A DNA stretch of 64,000 nt, taken from assembly GCF_000313135.1 (NCBI RefSeq), contig NW_004457384.1, positions 187,374 to 251,373 of the forward strand, given 5' to 3'. Every line of letters begins with the position of its first letter. Within the stretch, counting starts at the first letter, position 1. The stretch is from Acanthamoeba castellanii str. Neff. Lineage: Eukaryota > Discosea > Longamoebia > Acanthamoebidae. The translations under genes were made by a program, and so were the position numbers. Below are positions 55,628-64,000 of this stretch, piece by piece. The notes beneath the pieces are model-generated. The model was not told where the DNA came from. It did no database searches and saw only the letters and a list, made by a program, of their open reading frames with translations.

Positions 55628-56446
55628 ATGGTACGTGCCTGCTTCTGGTGATTGATAGCAACCGTCTTATCATGCTGTGCCATTATTTTACCTGCAGGCA
55701 GCGAGTCGGTTGTTGAAAGAGTATCGAGCATTGCAGAAGGAAGGCGCAGAGGACATCGTTCTCTACCCCAAGGATGAGGGCGATCTTCTACACTGGCGAG
55801 CGTACATCATCGGCCCACCAGACACCCCCTTCGAAGGCATTTGCATCCCCTCCTGCAATCTCTTTTTGATGTGTTGTGTATTGTGAGGCTGACCCCTTTG
55901 CTGCACCGCAGGCGGACGGTTTGAGCTGGACATCGCGGTGCCGAAGAACTACCCCCTGCGGCCGCCCAAGATCTACTTCATCACTAAGATCTTCCACCCC
56001 AACATCCACTTCAAGACTGGCGAGATTTGCCTGGACCTGGTTTGCTCTTCCTTCACGTTGAGGGGTGTCTGTAGGTTGTTGTGCTCACACACAGCGTTCT
56101 GTCCCACCACAGCTCAAGAACGCCTGGTCGGCCGTGTACACCCTGCAGTCCGTGTGCCGATCCATCATCGCCCTCCTCTCGCACCCAGAGCCCGACTCGC
56201 CCCTCAACTGCGACTGTGGTAAGCACGCCCCCGTGTGCGTGTGTCGTGTGTGTTGTGTGTGTTGTGTGTGTGGTGTGTCGTGTGTGTGTGTGTGTGTTGG
56301 TGTTCGTGCGGTCTTGCTCACGCTCGGGTTGATGCGCCAAAGGCAATCTTTTGCGAAGCGGGGATGTGCGGGGCTACAACTCGCTGGCGCGGATGTACAC
56401 CAAGCTCTACGCGCACGCCCTTCCGCCCTCCCTGACCGGCGAGTGA
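55628..56446 (+). CDS. Ubiquitin-conjugating enzyme E2, PEX4-like
   Basis: Exon 1 is only the ATG (55628-55630), followed directly by donor GTACGT; exon 2 begins AASRLLKEYRALQKEGAEDI after CCTGCAG. UBC fold: HWRAYIIGPPDTPFEGGRFE, YPLRPPKIYFITKIFHPNIH, catalytic Cys in FKTGEICLDL, then LKNAWSAVYTLQSVCRSIIA, HPEPDSPLNCDCGNLLRSGD and VRGYNSLARMYTKLYA. The NAWSxxxTLQSVC, PLNCD and GNLLRSGD blocks match plant PEX4 (UBC21), the E2 that ubiquitinates PEX5 at peroxisomes. The intron at 55837-55911 begins with GC. Stop TGA at 56444-56446. It converges with the phosphatase-cullin gene 75 bp away. Confidence 0.92.
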
Positions 56447-56520
56447 GCCTCCTCGAGTTCTTTCCGCGGTGTGTGTGTTTGTACATAACAGCGACCAACA
56501 AACAGGTGATCGTCGCCTTT

Positions 56521-59500
56521 CTATTCCATCATCGCTCCTCCGGTCGAAGAAGAGGAGGAGGAGGAAGAAGTGGGCTGGCGTTGCTTGCGGGGTGGCGGGT
56601 AGGGGAGGGCGGGCACGCGGATCTTGCGCAGGCGCGAAGCAAAGGCCGCGTTCACGCTGAACCTGTCCGTCGGCTCGAACTTCCCCTTGACCGGCTGCTT
56701 GACCAACAGCCCCACCCGCGATCCTTTTGTGTGTCGTGTGCGTGTCGTGTCGTGTGCGTGTCGTGTCGTGTCAATGACTGAGCAACAGTTGTTGGTGGTG
56801 GTCTCGCGTGCGAGCTCTCGAGAGCATACCTTGGAGCGGTGAGATGAGGGAGAAGAGGGTGCGCTTCAGGTCCTTGTCGGGGATGGCGGTCTCGTCCTGC
56901 AGCTCCCGGAGGGAGAATTCCTGGCCGAACGCGAAGCGGTGGAGCACGCACATCATGGCCGTCGTGACGGTGAAGAAGTACCGGCTCTCGCCCAGCACCA
57001 CCTGCATCTCGGCCGTGCCCTGCTCACCCAAATAAATGTTGGTATTCACCGCACGACACGCACGACACGCACGACACGCACTACGCACGCGCGTACCATG
57101 TGCGGAATGTATTGGAGGCGCCTCTGGGGATTCTCGGCGAGGTAGGCCGCCGCGAAGGCGTCCCACTTCTGTTGCACTGAACTCGGCAGGACGTAGCTGC
57201 GCACCACCACCACCACCGTCATCACCACCATCATCACCACTCCTCGTTGTGCATCATGACCCCCAGAGGGAGGTGCTGGTACCTCTTGGGCCAGTTGGCG
57301 AGAGGGACGCCGCGCCAGCTGCGCATGTCGGCGTCGGTGAGGTCCTTGGAGGCCGGAGGGAGGATGCGCCGGCGAGGCCACAGATCGGCGGCCAGCAGTC
57401 GCACGCTCACCAGCGCCCCGCTCTCCTCGCCCTGTCGCACCTGGCAGCACCCTCCCCCCCGAAGCCACGGTGAGGCTCGAGTCGACGACTGGGGCGTGCG
57501 TTGCGTGTGTTGCACGTCCGGTGCGTTGCGCGCGACACGCGTGTGCGGCAGGTGCGGCACTGACCTTGTCTTTGGCGGCCGATTTCTGCATTTCCTCCAT
57601 TTCGAAGGAGAACTGGGCATCGCTGACCATCGCCTCCATGAGCGCACCGAAACCGCTAAAGCTCGGAAAGCGACCCACGAGCTGTGCCACCGCGCGCTCC
57701 ACGTGAAACCTGTCGCACGGCACGCACACACGACACAAACCACACACGCACGCGCGCGGTTGAATGAACGAGTGCGACTGAGAGCGGCGCGAGTGGTTGA
57801 GCGTCACCTGTGGTTCTGTCCGGGGCCAATGGAGAGGAGGCGGCCGGCGAGGGCGTTGGCAAAGTGGAACTCGAAGGCGGCCGCGTTCCTGCCCATGTAC
57901 GGCAGGCTGCTCTCCAACAGCGGCCACAGCTCGTCCTCCACCTCCTTGGGGCTTCGCTCACCCGCACTCCTGCCCACACCATCGAATGAGCCTCGTGTCC
58001 GTGTGCGGCGTGTGCGGTGTGTGTCGTGTCGTGTACTTGAGGGTGCGGTCCAGATGGGCGACGATAGGTCTTGGCGAGCGGGTTGAGGAAGTAGGGCAGC
58101 GTTTGCTCAAACGCCCGCTGGAAGCCGGGCTCCGGGGCGGTGCCAAAGGTGGATACGAGCCGCTCCTGCTGTATGCGCCGCCAGTCGACGACGGCATCGA
58201 GCTTGGCCTCCTCGCCGGTGGCCGTCTGGGCCGCGACAATGGCAGCGGCCGCAGCAACGGCGTCGGCCTTAGTCGCCGCGAAGTAGGCCGCGCGCACGAT
58301 GTTCACGAACTCGGGCGTGTCGCGCAGCGACGCGTAAACTCGCTTCAGCTCTGTGCACAACGCTGTTAGTACACACGACGCGCGACGTATGATGCTCGAC
58401 GCACGACACGCACGACACATAACACGACACGAGCGCAGGTGTCATGCACGCACCTTCCCAGTTGCCGGCGGCGAAGAGGGCGCTCACGCGGTGGGCCAGG
58501 GCGGCCCTCCGATGTCGGACAACGAGGTCGACCAGCGCCGGCGGCTTGGCGAACCAGCGCTGCCAGTCCCGCTTGGCCTTGGCCCTCCTGGCCTCTTCTT
58601 CCCGCTCCTCCCGCTCCTCTTCTTCATCATCTTCCTCTTCATCTTTGCGTTGCTTCTCCCAATTCAGATCTTCGTTCGTGTTCGCCACCGCGGCTGGCTG
58701 CTGCTTCTCTTTCCCCTTGACCAGTGGCTCTTGGTCATCGTCGAGCTCCATCTCGTACTCCTCGCCTTCTCCCTCGTCGCTGCTGTCGTCCTCGCCGCCG
58801 CCGGCGTACCGCCGCATGAAGGCCGCGCGCCTTCGCGCCAACTCCAGCTCCATCGCGTCTTCCTCCTCCTGCGCCCCTTCATCCCCGTCTTGGTCTTTAT
58901 CGTCATCGTCGTGATCGTTTTCCTCCTGCTCTGCTTGCTCCTCCTCTTCTTGAAGGTACCGCTGGTAGATCGCCAGTTGTTCCTACCCATGATGACACAT
59001 AACCGTTTGTTGACGTCGTGAGCCTCGCGAAGAGCTTTCGCGTGCACCGCACGACACACGCGACACGACACACACGACACGGAAGGGTGAAACGGGACCG
59101 TACGAGGAATCCCTTGTTGGGCTGCGCGGCTGGGCGCTTCATCTTGACAAAGGCAAACGCCTTGGCCAGCGGCCTGCTCCCCCGCATTGAGCATGAGAGC
59201 AACGTTCAACAAATTCACTCACAACTCTCGACACACAGCACAACTGAAGGAGGAGGAGGAGAGGGAATGGAACAAGCACCAGCGGTGGCGGCGCATGAGG
59301 TGGGCTATGCACAGGGCGGCAGCGCGCGAGTTGCCCGACTTGCAGTGCACCAGGGCCACCTCACCCTTCCTCTCGGCCTCGTCTGCACACGCACTCGGAG
59401 GTGTCAGCTGTGTGCTTGCCGGCTGTAACTTGCCACCACACATGGAGCACGTACCGAGAAAGCGACTGTAGGGTTCGATGTGCTTCAGCAGATCTTCCTC

Positions 59501-59773
59501 TGCCGCGTCCAGCAAATCGATCTTCATATGTATAATCGCGAGTAGCGCAAATCGTCACATGATTACTCGCTCAAATGAGCTTGGCAGAGGGAAGGAGGAG
59601 CGTACGGAGTGGTAGCGGTAGCAGGAGGACTCCTGAATGAAATGATTGGCGGTTTGCGGCGCGGCAGCATTCACGATTGCCGAGATGTTGTACTCAATCA
59701 GCAGCTCCCTGTTTGCTGCATTGAATTCCGATCCCAAGTAGAGGAAGTTGGGGATCAGCAGCGTGGCCTCCAT
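56521..59773 (-). CDS. Fusion of dual-specificity phosphatase and cullin-like scaffold, lacking the neddylation domain
   Basis: Start MEATLLIPNFLYLGSEFNA at 59773, stop TAG at 56521-56523. A DUSP domain (59773 to about 58950): IPNFLYLGSEFNAANRELLI, IDLLDAAEEDLLKHIEPYSR, signature VALVHCKSGNSRAAALCIAH (Cys and Arg present), KRPAAQPNKGFL and EQLAIYQRYLQ. The same exon continues into an acidic linker and AKPPALVDLVVRHRRAALAH. Cullin-like C-terminal half: FQRAFEQTLPYFLN, PIVAHLDRTLK, EDELWPLLESSLPYMGRNAA, FHFANALAGRLLSIGPGQNH, ALMEAMVSDAQFSFEMEEM, MCVLHRFAFGQEFSLRELQD, TDRFSVNAAFASRLRKIRVP, then a short tail and stop. No WHB domain or neddylation Lys follows. A one-base phase problem sits near 58070. 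Confidence 0.8.
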
Positions 59774-59999
59774 CTTTTTGTCCTTGAGCCCACACAGCAC
59801 TTGGTGTCAATATTATTTTATCTTATGTTTCATTTTGTTGTATTTGCGTGGTGTGTGGAACTTTACAGTCAAAGAGAGTGTAGAGAGTAGTAGCAATGTA
59901 GCGGTGGCTTTGTGACATATTAACATGCAAGTAGCAGGATGGAGTTGTTGAAGGAGCTGATCCTGGTGTGGGCTCGTGATGACGCTGCGTTCGAGGGCG

Positions 60000-62156
60000 C
60001 TACGAGAAGTCCCACACTGTTGCGAAGGAGGAGGAGGAGAAGGTGGTGGTCAGCGGCGTGGGCGAAAAGCACAACGCCAGGTGGGGGCACCACCGTACCC
60101 TTGACCGTCTTGTCGCGACTGCCAGTGACGAGCTTGCAATCATCAAAGTGCAGGTCGCACAGCGAGTCGGTGTGGGATTGTAATGTTGTCTGCCATGTGA
60201 TAAAAAGAAAGAAAAAAAACAACAATAACAACAGAAAGAAGACGATGTGAGCGGAGATCGATGTGCATCAAATGATAGACAAAGTCCTCTCGAAGAGGAC
60301 ACGTACGAGTTGTTTGCCTGTGTGGAGATCCCAGACCACGATCGTCTTGTCCTGCGCGCCCGATATGATCTTGGTTTCGTCGAACTGAAGGCACATGAGC
60401 TTGTTGCTGTGGCCCTGCAGCGTGTCCGTGTTCCTGTACGTGTTCACGTCCCAAAGCTATTGTTCACGACAATCACGAGCCTTAGCACGAGCCATATACA
60501 CATGCACACACTGTACAGTGGAAAGGGCCAGTCGCGCTGCCGCACCTTGATTGTGTTGTCCCAGGAACCCGATACGATCCTCGTGTCATCGAATTGCACG
60601 CAGCGAACCGAGGACTTGTGGCCCTTGAGCGTCTGCGCACATCGCATCATCGCCAAGTCCCACACTGTACGACACCCAGCTGGTTAGTCTTGCTCCATGC
60701 GGGTCACATCGTTCACTTTGCAGCCATGTCATGGCTGAAGGAGAGAAGGGATACCCTTGATCGTCTTGTCGGCGGCACCGGATATGATCTTGGTGCTGTC
60801 GAACTGCAGACACCCAATCTATTTGATCAAATAGAGTTGGCACACGCGTCAGTCAGTCACGATTCCCATACGGAACAGGGTGCAGCGGCGCGTACTCCCC
60901 ACGAGTGGCCCTGGAGGTCGGTGATGAGCTTGCCCGAGTTGATGTCCCACACGTTTAACCGCTTGTCGTCACTCCCCGACACGATCTTGTGCTTGTCGAA
61001 CTGCAGTGAGTGTGGGTCGTGGGTGCGGAGCACGTGGAGTCAGCACAAGGCCCGAATAGCGCCAGATAGAGAAAAGAGAGGGGGAGGGGAGTGAAAAATA
61101 CCTGAAGACACCACACTTGGCCGGTGTGGTTTTTGAAGGTGCTGATCGTTTTGCCCTTCTCCAGATCCCAGAGTCGCAGCGTCTTGTCCCTCGAGCCCGT
61201 TATCATTTGGTTGCCTAGTACAGGCGGGGAGAGAGAGAGAGAGAAATGTAAGCAATGCCGGGGTGAGACACAGCCGAGTACGACTCGGCTCTGCGTGCGG
61301 CGTGTCTCTCTCTGTCGGTGTGTGAGTCGTCGTACCGTCAAATTGCATGCATATGATGCCGCCTTCGTGGCCGGTGAGTTTCATCTTGGGCACGTATGCG
61401 CCTTTGTCAGCGTCCCAATCTAAGCGCTGTACCGTTTTGTCGTCACTGCACCACACGAACCACCGGGACCCAGCGTCAGTCACCGTACGCACGACACACA
61501 CGACACACACATACAACACACACGACACACGGAAAGCAGTTGTGTACCTCGCGGTGATCATGTTGTAGTTTTCGTCGAACTGGACGCAGCGCACGGTGTT
61601 CTTGTGGTGGGTGAGGGTGGCCAGCGAGTACTTGCCGGTGTCCCAGTTGCGCTTCGTCCGGTGGTACTTCATGAAGTAGGACTTCCACTTGCCGTGGTCC
61701 CGTCGCTCGCGCTCGAGCTCCTCGTCCTCCTCGGGCGTGCCTCTGTACATTTTGTACATCTTCGCCATCTTCTTGCCCCCGTACGACGGCGTCGCTTGTC
61801 CCGACGTCGACCCACCCGCGGCTGACGTGGCAGACGACGAAGATGACGAAGAAGAGGAGGGCCACAGCGAGAACCTGCGCACCGTCGTCGCAGCGGGCTT
61901 CTTGATGATGGGCGCCTTGTTGTGTTCTGTGTGGCGTCGACGAATTCATTCTTCAGCGCTGCACATGCGCACGCGAGTGAAGGGCGGCGGCAGAGAGGGC
62001 CAAACGGTACCAGAAGCCATGTCAAGCGGCAGCGGCTTGGGCCGGTAGATTTGGTTGGAGCTGATGCGTGCGGCGGCGTCGGCTCCCCAATAGCGCGCGT
62101 AGAGGCTGTCGCATGGTGGTGGGTAGGTGAGTGAGGACCAGGCCACAGCCATGGCG

Positions 62157-62190
<34 letters not shown>

Positions 62191-63160
62191 AGTGCAGCAT
62201 GGCTATACTCGGTCAAGAAGTAAGAGTACCTCTTCCACAGGGTGTTGTCCGAGGTGAGTGAATGCCATTCGCGACACACGCTGGCGGCGCTGCTGAGTTC
62301 GCTCTCGTTGAGATACGAAAAGACGTGGATCGTCACCTGTATAGATGGAAAGCGCGGCGAAGAGGGGATGAGTCGTAGAAGGAATGAGAAAGAGAAAAGG
62401 CCAAGTGCCATGCTTCGCGCCGCTGCGGATGTCGTACCTCGTCTGGAATGACTGAAAAGTAGCCCGTGTTGCGTGAGCACGTGACGTTGTGCCGCTTCTG
62501 CGTATCAAAATGGAAATGAATTAACAATTAAATACAAAAAAAGATTTAAAGAATTGATCCATGGCGAGCCGGATGGAGAAGACGACGTACAATAAATTCG
62601 AGGTAGCTCTCTACGGTGGATATCTCTGTGTTCAAGTCCTTGGAGACGGAGGAGAGGCGGAAGACGAAGTTGATGAAGTGATCCTCGAGCTGATTTTCGC
62701 AGATGAACTGGCCAATGTCTTCGATGACCTCCTCCAAGTGGCCCATCTTCGAGCGCAAGGTGTGGAAGGCAAATTCGCGATCGCCCGCGGTGGGCGGTCC
62801 ATTCGTTTCGATCTGCTGGTCGATGTCGTTCGTGGCCATGGTGTCCATCATGGCGCCGTCGTCGTCTAGGTCCTCCCCCTCCAAGCCCAGAGGGCCGCCT
62901 TCTTCAGCCTCGTCCACGATCGATCGTGCAGCCTTCTTCTTTTTCTTGTTGTGAATGAGGTACTCGAGCTCGAGCGAATCGTGCAGCCCTCGCCCTCGTC
63001 GTTGATCGACCTGTTCTTCCAGTCCGCTATGAGGAGATGCCCCTGTTGCTGCTGAAGAAGAAGCTGCCGCTCCCTCACCTCCCCCTCCTCTCTCTTGTTT
63101 CCTCTTCAAAATGGTGAGAGGGGAAAGAAGCTGCTGGTGCTGATGCGAAGGCTCTGCCAC
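60000..63160 (-). CDS. F-box/WD40-repeat protein (Fbxw7/Cdc4-like SCF receptor)
   Basis: The first frame begins at GTG 63160 (AEPSHQHQQLLSPLTILKRK), so the true ATG is in an upstream exon or is the Met at about 62850. A low-complexity N-terminus leads to FAFHTLRSKMGHLEEVIEDI, then an F-box (PDEVTIHVFSYLNESELSSA, ASVCREWHSLTSDNTLWKR), a Ser-rich linker, and seven WD repeats each ending in GSxDKTxxxWD: e.g. NQMITGSRDKTLRLWDLEKG, HKIVSGSDDKRLNVWDINSG, TKIISGAADKTIKVWDLA, TRIVSGSWDNTIKLWDVNTY, TKIISGAQDKTIVVWDLHTG, CKLVTGSRDKTVKVWDFS. Stop TAG at 60000-60002, in a last exon of five codons. This architecture recruits phosphorylated substrates to SCF ligases. Confidence 0.92.
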
Positions 63161-64000
63161 GATGTCGCTTCTTTGATTCGGCTCAATTATGCAAGAAGAA
63201 GAGTGATCCCTCCCCCGTTACGCGGCGTAGAGAAGAGAGGCTGTGGTGGAAGATGTGCGATGTATGGCGCTGGTGAATGAGGAGGACGTTACGCAGGCCG
63301 GCGGCGCGTGTGGATTATTGCGTCGCAGGGCAGGCCAGCGTGTGGCAGACAAGTAATTTGAACGATTTTGAGGATGTCTCTACGTGCATGCGAACAGCAC
63401 CGCGTGGGTGTCCCGTGTGGCCAGGTCGCAGTTCGTGTGTTGTTCGCGACAAGGAAGGACGAGTCACGCCCAAGCGCGCCGGGAAAAATCCTGTCTTGGG
63501 ACTTTCTGTTTATTTCGTTTTTCCTTGATGATTTCTTTTTTTCATTAATGTGGTAAGGGTCTCTCGTCATGCCGCGGACGCGGAAAAGATGGAGGCAAGG
63601 AGGAGGACGCAAGAGAGGCTCACATTCGCGAACAACGTAGGCATGGACGTTGCCATGCCCGAGCGTACTAGGCCGCTCGTTAAGCCAAAACTAGTTGCGA
63701 CCACGTCAGTCGTGCAATTGAAGAACAGTTTCATTAATCGCGCAACATCTCGAACGCCCTCAATCTCCAAACCCGACCGATACAATACACCGACCCCCGA
63801 ACAACACGACTATAGTACACCCCCCCATAGATTTAATAAAACAATCAAAACCATCTACATTATCACATCGAAAAAACACCCCACTCGCATTGCAACCGAA
63901 TCCCACCCAATCGGATTGAGCCTAAAACACCAAACCACCACCAAAACCAATAACAAAACACACCGATGCCTCACAACACCGCCACGCACACCACGCGCAA
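63161..64000. other. Intergenic and unusual G-poor end segment
   Basis: 63161-63780 is the upstream region of the F-box/WD40 gene with no supported ORF. From about 63781 to the end the plus strand becomes A/C-rich with few G (about 19 of 220 by eye), unlike anything else in the window, and no gene is visible. Confidence 0.5.

Noticed and set aside
56053..56501. Missing WHB/neddylation exon of the cullin hidden antisense to the PEX4 gene
   Set aside because: Translating the minus strand there gives no WHB-like sequence or IVRIMK-type motif.

Overview
The window is nuclear DNA of an intron-rich, GC-rich free-living amoeba, most likely Acanthamoeba (A. castellanii type). The evidence is three identical 118-nt 5S rRNA genes that I recognise as the Acanthamoeba sequence, dense genes with many short GT..AG introns (often 50-120 nt) full of GTGTCGTG or CACACG simple repeats, and amoebozoan gene families (frizzled/smoothened-like receptor, ROCO kinase, Rap, KCTD, GATA factor). 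Species and splice models come from reading and recall, not from a search; CDS spans run from start to stop codon and include introns.

Layout. 1-7.2 kb: a frizzled-like receptor (minus, cut by the window edge), a tweety-family membrane protein, a longin R-SNARE, an initiator tRNA-Met and a partial membrane protein running into an assembly gap. 7.3-12.5 kb: three dispersed 5S genes, two AT-rich islands with decayed repeats and a TA-flanked inverted-repeat element, and an F-box/ankyrin gene. 12.7-24.6 kb: a J-domain protein with Cys/His modules, a KCTD-type BTB protein, a DUSP23-like phosphatase paired divergently with a tiny Cys-rich basic peptide gene, a very long Glu/Ala/Lys/Arg-rich helical protein with a CaaX end (broken by a gap and a frame slip), a small unknown gene and a Rap GTPase. 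24.6-42 kb: a large membrane protein with two PstS-like domains, a LONRF-type TPR-RING-LON protein with a CaaX end, an unknown disordered protein, a GATA factor, an ankyrin protein, a cyclophilin, a small secreted protein and two more Cys-rich basic peptide genes. 42-53 kb: one huge gene encoding PH-GRAM-myotubularin(dead)-LRR-Roc-COR-kinase, a Pats1-like ROCO protein. 53-64 kb: POP4/Rpp29, tRNA-Glu, a PEX4-like E2, a fusion of a dual-specificity phosphatase with a cullin lacking its neddylation module, and an F-box/WD40 protein.

Themes: ubiquitin (two F-box proteins, RING-LON, PEX4, phosphatase-cullin), signalling (Rap, ROCO, frizzled-like, KCTD, phosphatases) and lipid-anchored C-termini (three CaaX proteins plus the poly-Cys peptides). 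The best candidates for something undescribed are the three-member Cys-rich basic peptide family and the DUSP-cullin fusion; next are the ROCO protein with a dead myotubularin domain and the tandem PstS-like receptor.
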